Assembly (NCBI GenBank): GCA_022768005.1
Contig: JALEMF010000016.1
Coordinates: 1 to 39,386 of the forward strand
Direction of reading: 5' to 3'
DNA from: Bacteroidales bacterium
Lineage (GTDB): Bacteria; Bacteroidota; Bacteroidia; Bacteroidales; Muribaculaceae
DNA length: 39,386 nt
The translations under genes and the position numbers were made by a program. Under the pieces are notes generated by a model that was not told where the DNA came from, made no database searches, and saw nothing but the letters and a program-made list of their open reading frames with translations. Positions 18,153-28,153 of the stretch are shown here, one piece after another (the stretch's first letter is position 1; each line of letters opens with the position of its first letter).

Positions 18153-19706
18153 TTATGCCTGAGGGAGTTTTATCCTTTCAATACCGAGTTCGATACGACG
18201 GATAGTTTCTTCTTTTCCAAGCAGTTCTGTGATGTCAAACATGTGTGGTCCTTTACATTCTCCCACAACTGTAAGACGGAACGCATTCATCACATTACCC
18301 AAGTGATAACCATGTTCTGCAATCCATGCAAGCACGATTTGTTCCTGCGATGCTGATGAAAAATCTTCAATACTCTTAAGTATATCAATAAGGTCTGAAA
18401 GAATAAGCGGCATCTGTTCTGACCAACGTTTCTTCACTGCCTTTGCATCGTAATCTACCGGCTCTACAAAGAAGAATTTACTTTGAGCCCAAAGGTCTTT
18501 CACAAAGTTTATTCTGTCTTTCACAAGAGCTACAACGCGTGTTATATATTCACTTGTAAACTTGTCTGTATCAACACCTTCACTCTTCAGCACAGGAATA
18601 AACATTTGTGCCAACTTTTCATTGTCAATCTGCTGGAGATAGTGGTGGTTGAACCACTTACCTTTTTCAAAATCGAATTTAGCACCTGAGCGTGAACATC
18701 TGTCGAATGAGAACTTTTGGATAAGCTCGTCCATTGACATTATCTCAGTATCATCACCCGGATTCCAGCCAAGCAGTGCGAGGAAGTTAATCACGGCTTC
18801 AGGGAGATATCCTGCTTCACGGTAGCCTGATGAAATTTCACCGCTCTTAGGGTCATGCCATTCAAGAGGGAATACAGGGAAACCGAGACGGTCACCGTCA
18901 CGCTTGCTAAGTTTACCTTTACCGTCAGGCTTGAGGAGCAACGGGAGATGTACGAATTGCGGCATTGTATCTCTCCAGCCGAATGCTTCGTACAGAAGAA
19001 CGTGAAGAGGAGATGAAGGCAACCATTCTTCACCGCGAATGACGTGTGTCACTTCCATCAAGTGGTCATCAACGATGTTTGCCAGGTGATAAGTAGGAAG
19101 GTCATCGGAACTCTTGTATAGAACCTTGTCGTCAAGGATTGAAGAGTTTATCACAACTTTTCCGCGGATAAGGTCATCTACTTCAACGTCTCTGCCCGGC
19201 TCGATAAGGAAACGGACAACGTATTTTTCACCTGCTGTAATAAGTGCGTCAACCTCTTCCTTACTCATAGAGAGAGAATTGCGCATCTTAAGCCTTGTAG
19301 TGGCATCGTACTGGAAATTAGGATTTTCAGCGTGAGCCTTTTCAAGTTCTTCAGGAGTATCAAAAGCGATATATGCTTTACCTGCATCAAGGAGAAGTTT
19401 TACGTGTTCACGATAAATATCACGTCTTTCACTTTGCTTGTAAGGACCGTATTTACCACCTTCCTTGACACCTTCGTCAATCTTTATTCCAAGCCAGTTA
19501 AGTGCTTCATTTATATATTCCTCTGCACCGGGAACGAAACGACGAGAGTCTGTATCTTCAATACGTAGTATCATTGTGCCGCCATGCTGACGAGCATACA
19601 AATAGTTGTAAAGCGCAGTGCGGACACCACCGATATGTAGCGGACCTGTAGGCGACGGAGCAAAGCGTACTCTTACAGGACGCGAATTATTATTATCGTT
19701 AGCCAT
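18153..19706 (-). CDS. gltX: Glutamate--tRNA ligase
   Basis: [66 protein letters not shown]. Start trimmed to [11 protein letters not shown] (19706). Confidence 0.97.
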   Translation of the reverse strand: MANDNNNSRPVRVRFAPSPTGPLHIGGVRTALYNYLYARQHGGTMILRIEDTDSRRFVPGAEEYINEALNWLGIKIDEGVKEGGKYGPYKQSERRDIYREHVKLLLDAGKAYIAFDTPEELEKAHAENPNFQYDATTRLKMRNSLSMSKEEVDALITAGEKYVVRFLIEPGRDVEVDDLIRGKVVINSSILDDKVLYKSSDDLPTYHLANIVDDHLMEVTHVIRGEEWLPSSPLHVLLYEAFGWRDTMPQFVHLPLLLKPDGKGKLSKRDGDRLGFPVFPLEWHDPKSGEISSGYREAGYLPEAVINFLALLGWNPGDDTEIMSMDELIQKFSFDRCSRSGAKFDFEKGKWFNHHYLQQIDNEKLAQMFIPVLKSEGVDTDKFTSEYITRVVALVKDRINFVKDLWAQSKFFFVEPVDYDAKAVKKRWSEQMPLILSDLIDILKSIEDFSSASQEQIVLAWIAEHGYHLGNVMNAFRLTVVGECKGPHMFDITELLGKEETIRRIELGIERIKLPQA

Positions 19707-19730
19707 TGTGTATAGTTTGTATATTGCGTA

Positions 19731-19738
19731 CAAAATTA
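19731..19738 (-). promoter_or_regulatory. Candidate -7 box (TAATTTTG) for gltX
   Basis: Reverse complement of caaaatta, about 25 bp upstream of the trimmed gltX start. Confidence 0.5.
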
Positions 19739-19828
19739 CTAAAAAAAAGTGAATTTGTGAATTATTTATCACAAAATCTGAATATATACACCTAACCACC
19801 TGATTTTCAGACTTACAAATTAAAAGCA

Positions 19829-19858
19829 AAAAAGGTTGCGCCACTCGGCGCAACCTTG
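19829..19858 (-). terminator. Terminator downstream of pgi
   Basis: AAGGTTGCGCC-gagt-GGCGCAACCTTTTTT on the minus strand. Confidence 0.88.
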
Positions 19859-19906
19859 GGATTTCAGTGTTTTATCGGTAAAAAGATTCTTATTTACCTT
19901 AAGTGA

Positions 19907-21250
19907 TTAAGAAAGACGCGAGCGGATAGCCTCGGTTTCTTTCTCGTAACCGGGCTTGGCAAGGAGAGCAAACATATTTTTCTTATATGCTTCAACTCCC
20001 GGCTGATTAAACGGATTGACTCCGAGAATATAGCCGCTGATACCGCAGGCTTTCTCAAAGAAGTAAATAAGTTCACCCAGACATTCTTCACAAAGGGAAT
20101 CAACTGTGATGTGGATATTAGGTACGCCGCCGTCAACGTGTGCGATGCGTGTACCGAGTTCCGCCATCTTATTGACCTCGTCAACACGACGAGAAGCAAT
20201 ATAATTGAGTCCGTCAAGATTTGCCTCGTCAGTAGGAATAACGGCTTTGTGGCGTTGGTTTATCACAGAGATAACAGTTTCAAAGATAGTTCTCTCACCA
20301 TCTTGAATCCATTGACCCATAGAGTGAAGATCCGTAGAGTTATCCACAGCGGCGGGGAAAATACCCTTGTGGTCTTTACCCTCGGATTCGCCGTAAAGCT
20401 GTTTCCACCATTCAGCAAAATAGTGAAGTTTCGGGTTGTAGTTAACTAAGATTTCAATTTTCTTACCTGCAGCATAAAGTGCATTACGAGTCTTGGCATA
20501 AAGCATAGCCATATTGTCTTCAACACCTTGTGCAGTGGCTTTCTCCATTTTTCTTGCGCCTTCCACAAGTTTGCGGATATCAAAACCTGCAACTGCGATT
20601 GGCAAAAGACCCACAGGAGTAAGCACAGAGAAACGTCCGCCAACATTGTCAGCGATGACGTATGTCTTGTAGCCTTCTTCCGTAGCAAGCTGACGGAGTG
20701 CGCCTCGTTTTGCATCTGTGATTGCCACAATTCTCTTGGCAGCCTCAGTTTTACCGATTTGCGCTTCAAGTTGTTCTTTAAGCATACGGAAAGCAATAGC
20801 CGGCTCGGTGGTAGTACCGGATTTTGAAATAACTACGATACCGTATTTTTTATTCTTGAGATAAGAAGTAAGTTCGTAAAGATAATCCTCACCGATATTT
20901 TGACCGGCAAAGAGCACTGTAGTGCCATTATCTTGCTTGTAAGCGGCAAAACTGTCGGAAAGTGCTTCTATTACAGCTTTTGCGCCGAGATAACTGCCGC
21001 CGATACCGATTGCGACTACTACTTCACAGTTTGCTCGCATGTCATTTGCTGTCTTGATTATATCATCAACGAGAGCATCATCTGTAGTGGAAGGAAGATT
21101 TACCCAACCGAGAAAATCATTGCCTGCACCCGTACCGTCGTGGAGCATACGGAGAGCATCATCAGCCTTAGCTTCAAATGAATTGATATTATCCATACTT
21201 ACCGTAGCAAGCACGTTTTTGACATCAATGTTAATATTCTTCATCTTCAA
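19907..21250 (-). CDS. pgi: Glucose-6-phosphate isomerase
   Basis: [78 protein letters not shown]. Confidence 0.97.
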   Translation of the reverse strand: MKMKNINIDVKNVLATVSMDNINSFEAKADDALRMLHDGTGAGNDFLGWVNLPSTTDDALVDDIIKTANDMRANCEVVVAIGIGGSYLGAKAVIEALSDSFAAYKQDNGTTVLFAGQNIGEDYLYELTSYLKNKKYGIVVISKSGTTTEPAIAFRMLKEQLEAQIGKTEAAKRIVAITDAKRGALRQLATEEGYKTYVIADNVGGRFSVLTPVGLLPIAVAGFDIRKLVEGARKMEKATAQGVEDNMAMLYAKTRNALYAAGKKIEILVNYNPKLHYFAEWWKQLYGESEGKDHKGIFPAAVDNSTDLHSMGQWIQDGERTIFETVISVINQRHKAVIPTDEANLDGLNYIASRRVDEVNKMAELGTRIAHVDGGVPNIHITVDSLCEECLGELIYFFEKACGISGYILGVNPFNQPGVEAYKKNMFALLAKPGYEKETEAIRSRLS

Positions 21251-21276
21251 GTTGCTTTTAATTTGTGTTTATTTTG

Positions 21277-21284
21277 CAAATTTA
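21277..21284 (-). promoter_or_regulatory. Candidate -7 box (TAAATTTG) for pgi
   Basis: Reverse complement of caaattta, 27 bp upstream of the pgi start. Confidence 0.5.
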
Positions 21285-21327
21285 CAAAAAAAATAGCAGT
21301 TTTTAATCTTATAAAGCAAAAAAAGTG

Positions 21328-21335
21328 TAACTTTG
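21328..21335 (+). promoter_or_regulatory. Candidate -7 box (TAACTTTG) for the S8 peptidase gene
   Basis: TAnnTTTG 31 bp upstream of ATG 21366; overlaps the track's ORF start at 21333, supporting the later start. Confidence 0.5.
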
Positions 21336-21365
21336 CATTTGTACTCACATTTTAAAGATAAAATA

Positions 21366-23582
21366 ATGAAATCTTCTTTACTTAGTTTAGCGTTGTTAAT
21401 CGCAGCATCATCGTCAATGTTTGCTGCAGAAAAGATAAGCCCTATGGGATTAATGTTTCTTCAGAAGGCAAGTCTTGAAAAAAACATTACCGGTTCAAAG
21501 ATAATGACAGTCAATGGCTCTCAGTACGAGAAAGTACTTGTTACACTCAAAGAGGGTGCTACTGTTGATGACTTTGAGGGCTACGACATTGACTGCAATA
21601 TCGGTAACAAATTCTTAGTAGTAAACCTTCCAATTGACGAAATCCGCTCATTCTCTGAACTTGACGCTGTCAAGACTCTTACTTGCGGTGAAGTTTTCGA
21701 GCCGTGTCTTGACCAAGCTCTCAAATCCACTAAAATGGACATTGTCCACGCTGGAGGCGAAGGACTTCCTCAAGCATTTGACGGCACCGGTGTTATCGCC
21801 GGTCTCTTTGACACAGGCATAGACCCGAACCACGCAATGTTCCGCGGACCGGACGGCACATCTTACCGTGTAAAGAGATTCTTCAATATGGCAAACGGTG
21901 TAACTTACACTGATGAAACAATGTCAAAGGCTACTACTGACATGTCAACGGAATCACACGGTACTCACGTAGCCGGCATTATGGCAGGTCTTGGCGGTCA
22001 AAACGGTCAATATGGTGGAATTAAGAAAGTATTCGGTAAAGAAACAGCCACAAAAGTAACAGGTAACATTCCTTTCACAGGCGTTGCCTCCGGTGCAGAC
22101 ATCGCTATGGGCGGCGGCTCACTGACAATAGCAAACATCACGTCAGGCTGCAAAAAAATAGTTGACTATGCAAAATCCGTAGGAAAGCCTGCCGTCATTA
22201 ACTTATCACTCGGCCACGTTGTAGGTCCTCACGATGGTTCTTCGAATTTATGCCAAGTACTTGATGAATTAGGTAAAGATGCTATTATATTCGTATCATC
22301 AGGAAACGATGGAGAAACTGACTGTTCTCTAACTAAGACATTTACTGCTTCAGACAATAGCATCAAGACATTCATTGCTCCGAATAAGTCTGCATACGAT
22401 GCAACATCAGCATTCTGGGCATACGACAACAAACCGCTTTCATTCCAAATTGCCCTTTACAGCAAAAAAGGCGGAAATATTACCAAAACTCTTGATGTTA
22501 ACAATTCAATGATTCTTGCAGGTACTAATTACACAAATCCCGCTTATAGCCATGATGTAGATTTCAACAATGCTTTTTCTTCATCAAGTTATATCATTGT
22601 TGAAAAAGGTGTGGATTCAGTCAACAAACGTGCTTACATCACACTCAGCATAAGCTGGACACGCAACTTAAGCACTAACAGCAGCAACGATATCGTACCG
22701 CTGTTTATAGTAAAAGGTGCTGAGGGTCAGAAAGTTCTTGGTACAGTAACGTCTAAACTCGGTTTCTCAAACCTTGACCTTGCAGGCTTTGATAACGGTA
22801 ATGCAAAAGAATCAATTAACGATAACGCAACAGGTAAAAATATCATAGCAGTAGGTGCTTACAGTACACGCAGCACTTTCATCACTCTAAGCGGTAAAGT
22901 ATATGGATTCAATAATCCTGACATGTTGGGAGACGTAGCAAGTTTCTCTTCTTACGGAACTTCTTTTGATGGTAGAAACTTACCTAACATTTGTGGTCCG
23001 GGCTACCCTGTAATTTCTGCTTATAGCAGATATTATTACACTAGTCAAAACCTTACTGAAGATGATATCGAAGCAAAGGCAACAGTTAACGACCGCGATA
23101 ACCATTGGGGTCAAATGTCAGGCACTTCAATGTCTTCTCCATTCGTTGCAGGTGTAGGTGTAGTAATGCTCCAAGCAAACCCGAACCTCACGGTAAGCGA
23201 AGTAAGAAACATCATGATGGAAACTGCTACTAAAGACGAATACACCGCAAAGGGCGACCCAATCCAATGGGGTGCAGGTAAAATCAATGCACTTGAAGCT
23301 GTTAAGAAAGTTCTTGGTCTCGGCGGCGTAGGTGAAATCTTTGCAGATGAAAACACAAGACTCATTCTTACTCAGAGCGGCGACAAGCAGTACAACGTAT
23401 TCCTCGCAGGTGTTGACGAGTTTAACGCAACTGTTTACAATATGTCAGGCTCAGCCGTTAAGACAGTAAACTTCGCAGGCAACGAAGGAACTCTTGATGC
23501 TTCATCACTTTCTGCAGGCGTTTACGTCGTAGAAGTAAAGGCGGACAACGCTCACTTCACAAAGAAAATCGTAGTGAAATAA
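21366..23582 (+). CDS. S8 (subtilisin) family serine peptidase with a T9SS-type C-terminal sorting domain
   Basis: VIAGLFDTGIDPNHAMF, ESHGTHVAGIMAG, WGQMSGTSMSSPFVAGVGVVMLQANP; C-terminal LDASSLSAGVYVVEVKADNAHFTKKIVVK. Confidence 0.94.
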   Translation: MKSSLLSLALLIAASSSMFAAEKISPMGLMFLQKASLEKNITGSKIMTVNGSQYEKVLVTLKEGATVDDFEGYDIDCNIGNKFLVVNLPIDEIRSFSELDAVKTLTCGEVFEPCLDQALKSTKMDIVHAGGEGLPQAFDGTGVIAGLFDTGIDPNHAMFRGPDGTSYRVKRFFNMANGVTYTDETMSKATTDMSTESHGTHVAGIMAGLGGQNGQYGGIKKVFGKETATKVTGNIPFTGVASGADIAMGGGSLTIANITSGCKKIVDYAKSVGKPAVINLSLGHVVGPHDGSSNLCQVLDELGKDAIIFVSSGNDGETDCSLTKTFTASDNSIKTFIAPNKSAYDATSAFWAYDNKPLSFQIALYSKKGGNITKTLDVNNSMILAGTNYTNPAYSHDVDFNNAFSSSSYIIVEKGVDSVNKRAYITLSISWTRNLSTNSSNDIVPLFIVKGAEGQKVLGTVTSKLGFSNLDLAGFDNGNAKESINDNATGKNIIAVGAYSTRSTFITLSGKVYGFNNPDMLGDVASFSSYGTSFDGRNLPNICGPGYPVISAYSRYYYTSQNLTEDDIEAKATVNDRDNHWGQMSGTSMSSPFVAGVGVVMLQANPNLTVSEVRNIMMETATKDEYTAKGDPIQWGAGKINALEAVKKVLGLGGVGEIFADENTRLILTQSGDKQYNVFLAGVDEFNATVYNMSGSAVKTVNFAGNEGTLDASSLSAGVYVVEVKADNAHFTKKIVVK

Positions 23583-23601
23583 AGATAATCACAATAAATA
23601 A

Positions 23602-23637
23602 AAAAGGCACTCCGCAAAACGGTGTGCCTTTTTTTAT
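23602..23637. terminator. Terminator between the S8 peptidase and riboflavin synthase genes
   Basis: AAAAGGCACtCCG-caaaa-CGGtGTGCCTTTTTTT between convergent genes. Confidence 0.85.
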
Positions 23638-23655
23638 TTTGAGGTATAACGCATT

Positions 23656-24258
23656 TTAGTGTTGCATAAGTCGAGCAAGGTATTTTCCGATAATATCAAA
23701 TTCGATATTTACAACATCTCCTACCTTAATATTGCAGAAATTTGTGTGAGTGAAAGTGTATGGGATAATCGCTACGCGGAAACTGTCTTTTTCACTGTCA
23801 CACACTGTGAGTGAAACACCATTCACTGTCACGGAACCCTTCTCCACTGTCACATAACCTTTAGAGACGAGGTCTTTATCTACAGTGTATTGGAACTTAA
23901 AGTATTTACTCCCGTCAACTTCTTCTATATCAACACACTTGGCGGTAGTATCCACGTGACCTTGAACGATATGTCCGTCAAGACGACCGTTCATCATAAT
24001 AGAGCGCTCAAGGTTGATGAGGTCGCCGGGTTTAAGTTGTCCCAAATTACTCCTGTCAAGCGTCTCCTGAATTGCAGTAACAACGTACGTTTTGTCATCA
24101 TTAACAGCCACTACAGTAAGGCACACACCATTATGCGCTACAGACTGGTCTATCTTCAATTCATCAGTAAACGTGCACTGAATCGTAAGATTTATATTTC
24201 CACCATTACGCTCAATCGAAACCACCTTTGCAGCTTCTTCAACTATTCCTGAAAACAT
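23656..24258 (-). CDS. ribE: Riboflavin synthase (alpha subunit)
   Basis: MFSGIVEEAAKV...DQSVAHNGVCLTVV...NLERSIMMNGRLDGHIVQGHVDTTAKC...GSVTVNGVSLTVC (two lumazine-binding repeats). Confidence 0.96.
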   Translation of the reverse strand: MFSGIVEEAAKVVSIERNGGNINLTIQCTFTDELKIDQSVAHNGVCLTVVAVNDDKTYVVTAIQETLDRSNLGQLKPGDLINLERSIMMNGRLDGHIVQGHVDTTAKCVDIEEVDGSKYFKFQYTVDKDLVSKGYVTVEKGSVTVNGVSLTVCDSEKDSFRVAIIPYTFTHTNFCNIKVGDVVNIEFDIIGKYLARLMQH

Positions 24259-24285
24259 AATAATATAATTAATTAACTGTCTATA

Positions 24286-24328
24286 AAAATCCCGCTACGA
24301 GCAGTGATAACGTTTCGCAACGGGATTA
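24286..24328 (-). terminator. Probable terminator downstream of the yebC-like gene
   Basis: Minus strand AATCCCGttgcga...tcgtaGCGGGATTTTTAT hairpin. Confidence 0.6.
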
Positions 24329-24367
24329 ATGAGTTATTTTTATTTAAGGGAAATGAGAGATAAATAC

Positions 24368-25102
24368 TTATTCAGCATCTTCCTCATCATCTTCCTTCAT
24401 ATTGTGGAACACGTTCTGAACGTCTTCGTCATCTTCAAGTTTTTCAAGAAGTTTTTCAATAGTAGCTCTTTGCTCAGCATTAACTTCTTTAAGTTCATGA
24501 GGAATACGTTCAAATTCGGCACTGACGATTTCAAAGCCGTTGCTTTCGAGATACTTCTGAATATTAGCAAATTCTTCAAAAGCACCGTAAAGCATAATTT
24601 CTTCTTCATCAGGAACGATTTCATCTACACCGTAGTCGATAAGTTCAAGTTCAAGGTCTTCAAGTGAAACACCTTCTTTAGCCTTGATTTTGAAAACGCT
24701 CTTATGGTCAAATAAGAAAGTGAGTGAACCTTGTGTTCCGAGGTTACCACCGAATTTAGTGAAGTAAGAACGAACGTTAGCCACGGTTCTTGTATTATTG
24801 TCAGTAGCTGCTTCCACGAAGATAGCAATACCAAAAGGTCCGTATCCTTCGTAAGTGATTTCCTTGTAATCGCCGGCATCTTTATCAGTTGCTTTCTTGA
24901 TAGCGCGTTCTACAGTGTCCTTAGGCATATTTGCAGCCTTGGCATTCTGAAGGAGTACGCGTAAGCGAGGGTTCGCAGAAGGATCTGATCCACTTGCTTT
25001 TACAGCGATTGTAATTTCTTTACCAATACGGGTAAATGTTCTTGACATATTACCCCAACGTTTGAGTTTTCTTGCTTTGCGGTATTCAAAGGCTCTTCCC
25101 AT
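24368..25102 (-). CDS. YebC/PmpR family DNA-binding regulatory/translation factor
   Basis: MGRAFEYRKARKLKRWGNMSRTFTRIGKEITIAVKASGSDPSANPRLRVLLQNAKAANMPKDTVERAIKKA...YEGYGPFGIAIFVEAATDNNTRTVANVRSYFTKFGGNLGTQGSL. Confidence 0.97.
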   Translation of the reverse strand: MGRAFEYRKARKLKRWGNMSRTFTRIGKEITIAVKASGSDPSANPRLRVLLQNAKAANMPKDTVERAIKKATDKDAGDYKEITYEGYGPFGIAIFVEAATDNNTRTVANVRSYFTKFGGNLGTQGSLTFLFDHKSVFKIKAKEGVSLEDLELELIDYGVDEIVPDEEEIMLYGAFEEFANIQKYLESNGFEIVSAEFERIPHELKEVNAEQRATIEKLLEKLEDDEDVQNVFHNMKEDDEEDAE

Positions 25103-25152
25103 GAGTGTTGTTTATTTTATTGTGATATTATGATGTTTTTTAATTTTTTCTA

Positions 25153-27624
25153 TTATCTGAGTTCAGCTCCGAGTTGTTTTTTCAAATTGGTGATAATCTT
25201 GTTCATTATACCATCGATTTGCTTGTCCTGCATAGTCTTTTCATCATCTTGTAGAGTAATGGAAATAGCGTAGGACTTCTTACCTTGAGGTAAGTTTTTA
25301 CCTTCGTAAACGTCAAAGAGTTTCACGGAGCGGAGAAGTTTGCGTTCGCTTTCACGTACCACTGCTTCAATCTTTTCCATTGCCACAGCTTTGTCAATAA
25401 GGAGTGCAAGGTCACGAACCACAGGCTGAGTCTTAGGCAACGGAGTGAAAGTCACTTTGCTTCGCAATGACATTTGTACGAGAAGTTTCCAGTCAAGTTC
25501 GGCATATACCACTTCTTGCTTGATATCAAGTTTTTTGAGTTGCTGTTTTGACACAATACCCATACGTCCGATATGTTTACCTGCCTTTGTGTCAATAGAA
25601 AGTGCGGCAGCGAAAAGTTCATTATCGGCATTTTGTGCAATAACGATTTCTTTGCCGTTAATTCCGAGACGACGCAAAATGTTTGCTACGATTGCTTTCA
25701 AGTCATATATTGTAGCAGGAGTAGCAGCAGAGTTCCATGATTGTTGACGGATATTTCCGGTAAGCCAGATTGCGAGGCGAGAAGCTTCGCTGAATGGTGC
25801 GAGCGGGGCTTCGTCTGTTGACTGTGCTTCAGGATTGCAGAAATACACGTTACCGAACTCGTACATCATCAAGTCCGACAGACGACGGTTGACGTTATGT
25901 GCAATGGATTCAAGTCCGCCGAAGATGAGTGACTGACGCATCACGTTGAGGTCATTGCTGAGCGGATTGAGCAAGCGCACGCAGTTTGCAGCCGGATATG
26001 TCTTGAGGTCAGCGTAATATGCTTCGGCAGTAAGAGAATTGTTAAGAATCTCATTAAAGCCCTGTGCAGTCAACTGCTCTGAAATCATCTTCTGGAGGTC
26101 GTCGGCACTATCTGTTGCAGTCTTGAATGAAAGAGAAGCGTGAAGTGCCTGAGGCATTTCAACATTGTTATATCCGTAGATTCTCAACACATCTTCCACC
26201 ACGTCGCAAGGACGAGTTACGTCAACGCGGTAAGTAGGCACTGCAAGGTTAAGTGCGCCTTCTTCTCTTGACACGATTTGTATTTCAAGTGCTTTGAGGA
26301 TTGTGTCAACAGTTTCTACAGGAATATCTTTGCCCACGAGGTCATGGAGATATTTGTATTCAAGATGCACTTCTGCAGGTTTTACTTCCACAGGATATAC
26401 ATCAACGAAATCACCGGCAATTTCCCCGCCTGCGAGTTCTTGTATCATCTTAGCGGCAATCTTGAGTGCGTACATCGTGCCGTTTGGGTCAACACCGCGT
26501 TCAAAACGAAACGATGAATCAGTGCTGAGCTGATGACGGCGAGCAGTCTTACGTACTGATGTAGGGTTGAAGCAAGCGCTTTCGATGAATACGGAGGTAG
26601 TACCTTCCGTAACACCGGAGTCAAGTCCGCCGAACACGCCTGCGAGACACATCGGCTCTGCGTCGTTGCATATCATCAAGTCATGGCTGTCAAGTTTGCG
26701 TTCAACGCCGTCAAGAGTGGTGAACGGTGTACCGTCAGCACAAGTTTTCACAATAATTTTGCCACCCTTGATTTTATCTGCATCAAAGCAGTGCAACGGC
26801 TGGCAGAACGCGTGAAGGATAAAGTTCGTGATATCCACAATATTATTAATAGGACGGATACCTACGGCTGAAAGTCTGTCTTTAAGCCATTTAGGACTTT
26901 CAGCAACTTTTACGTCATGAATAGTAATGCCGCTGTAACGTGTGCAAACGTCTTTGCTGACCACGTCAACTGCAATAGGTGCTTTTGCCGACTTGTTTAC
27001 ATCAAATATCCCTGTCTCAGGCTTATGAAGCGATGCCTCAACACCTGATGCGATAAGTTTTGCGCACAAGTCGCGGGCTACGCCGTAATGCGATGCAGCA
27101 TCTATACGGTTCGGAGTAAGGTCAACTTCAAGAACGAAGTCTGAAGTGATGCCGTAATATTCGGCAGCCGGAGTACCCGGTTTAACCTCTTCTTTCAGCA
27201 CGATAATTCCATCGTGAGAAGTACCGATACCGATTTCATCTTCAGCGCAAATCATACCGAATGATTCAACACCGCGGATTTTAGACTTTTTAATTTTAAA
27301 TTCTTTGTCACCATCGTAAAGGACAGTGCCGACAGTAGCTACAACCACCGTTTGACCTGCAGCAACATTAGGTGCGCCGCAGACGATCTGAGTAGCATTA
27401 CCGTCACCAAGGTCAACTGTAGTGATGTGCAAGTGGTCACTGTCAGGGTGTTCAGTACAAGTGAGCACTTTACCGATAACAATTCCGCGAAGTCCGCCGC
27501 GGATAGATTCAACTTCTTCTACAGAACCTGTTTCAAGTCCGATAGATGTTAGTGCGGCAGCAAGTTCGTCAGGAGTGAGATTGAAATTGACGTACTCTTT
27601 AAGCCATTTGTATGAGATATTCAT
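25153..27624 (-). CDS. pheT: Phenylalanine--tRNA ligase beta subunit
   Basis: MNISYKWLKEYVNFNLTPDELAAALTSIGLETGSVE, tRNA-binding HPDSDHLHITTVDLGDG, B3/B4 and B5 domains, C-terminal FDX-ACB-like LFDVYEGKNLPQGKKSYAISITLQD. Confidence 0.97.
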   Translation of the reverse strand: MNISYKWLKEYVNFNLTPDELAAALTSIGLETGSVEEVESIRGGLRGIVIGKVLTCTEHPDSDHLHITTVDLGDGNATQIVCGAPNVAAGQTVVVATVGTVLYDGDKEFKIKKSKIRGVESFGMICAEDEIGIGTSHDGIIVLKEEVKPGTPAAEYYGITSDFVLEVDLTPNRIDAASHYGVARDLCAKLIASGVEASLHKPETGIFDVNKSAKAPIAVDVVSKDVCTRYSGITIHDVKVAESPKWLKDRLSAVGIRPINNIVDITNFILHAFCQPLHCFDADKIKGGKIIVKTCADGTPFTTLDGVERKLDSHDLMICNDAEPMCLAGVFGGLDSGVTEGTTSVFIESACFNPTSVRKTARRHQLSTDSSFRFERGVDPNGTMYALKIAAKMIQELAGGEIAGDFVDVYPVEVKPAEVHLEYKYLHDLVGKDIPVETVDTILKALEIQIVSREEGALNLAVPTYRVDVTRPCDVVEDVLRIYGYNNVEMPQALHASLSFKTATDSADDLQKMISEQLTAQGFNEILNNSLTAEAYYADLKTYPAANCVRLLNPLSNDLNVMRQSLIFGGLESIAHNVNRRLSDLMMYEFGNVYFCNPEAQSTDEAPLAPFSEASRLAIWLTGNIRQQSWNSAATPATIYDLKAIVANILRRLGINGKEIVIAQNADNELFAAALSIDTKAGKHIGRMGIVSKQQLKKLDIKQEVVYAELDWKLLVQMSLRSKVTFTPLPKTQPVVRDLALLIDKAVAMEKIEAVVRESERKLLRSVKLFDVYEGKNLPQGKKSYAISITLQDDEKTMQDKQIDGIMNKIITNLKKQLGAELR

Positions 27625-27712
27625 TATACTATGTGATATTTTTTTTCGAAAAAAAACAGTGTTTAAACGGCTATCTTTTCACACATAACGAAATAAGACG
27701 CGTTTAATCGTG

Positions 27713-27744
27713 CAAATTTACAAAGAATACGTTGATTATGCAAA
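27713..27744 (-). promoter_or_regulatory. Predicted pheT promoter (TTTG-N20-TAAATTTG)
   Basis: Minus-strand TTTG (27741-27744) and TAAATTTG (27713-27720), about 90 bp upstream of the pheT start. Confidence 0.55.
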
Positions 27745-27770
27745 AAATAATTTTAGAGTTCGAACAGGCA

Positions 27771-27803
27771 CAAAAAAAATTATCCGTCATCACGACGAAT
27801 AAT
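27771..27803 (-). terminator. Rho-independent terminator of a short minus-strand transcript
   Basis: Minus strand ATTATTCGTC-gtgat-GACGGATAATTTTTTTTG: 10-bp stem (one mismatch) and T8 tract, with no long ORF upstream. Confidence 0.75.
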
Positions 27804-27834
27804 CTCTTACCTTAAATCTAATACCATGAAAAAC
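27772..27834 (-). ncRNA. Candidate ~60-nt short transcript with six-codon ORF (MVLDLR) and terminal hairpin
   Basis: Minus strand TAACTTTG-tacaagtttttc-ATGGTATTAGATTTAAGGTAA-gag-hairpin-T8: promoter element, mini-ORF (27807-27827) and terminator in about 75 bp. Confidence 0.55.
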
Positions 27835-27839
27835 TTGTA

Positions 27840-27847
27840 CAAAGTTA
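27840..27847 (-). promoter_or_regulatory. -7 box (TAACTTTG) of the short transcript
   Basis: Reverse complement of caaagtta; exact TAnnTTTG match. The -33 element is weak (TGTTTTAT). Confidence 0.55.
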
Positions 27848-28081
27848 ATGCTTATATGTTATAAAACATAATTTATCACCACATTTTTCTTAGTATTTAA
27901 CATTATTTCATTATTAGGACTGAAAATCAACAGTTATTTACAGTTAATTACTATACACAATTGCTTTCACAAGAGCAAACTGAGATTATTGGTTCATCAA
28001 GAGCTTCTTTAATAAACATCACGATTCTATCATTTAAAAATTGACAATACATTGGGTAAAAGACAACGTAATCAAAGAAAG

Positions 28082-28153
28082 TCGGAGATGTTCGGTCTGT
28101 AAAAAATTCAGAATATTTCCATTAAATCTCTATCACAGACTGCGCATCTCCGA
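28082..28153 (+). other. Long imperfect stem-loop, candidate structured RNA
   Basis: TCGGAGATG-TTCG-GTCTGT...ACAGAC-TGCG-CATCTCCGA; near-continuous ~18-bp stem on the plus strand with G-U pairs, ~34-nt loop. Confidence 0.4.

Noticed and set aside
24259-24330. FMN riboswitch upstream of riboflavin synthase
   Set aside because: No RFN-element sequence found; the visible hairpin (24286-24328) is better explained as the yebC terminator.
27625-27847. Classical phe-leader attenuation of pheT
   Set aside because: The mini-ORF has no Phe codons, and a separate promoter-like sequence lies between the terminator and pheT; kept as an independent small transcript instead, though read-through is not excluded.
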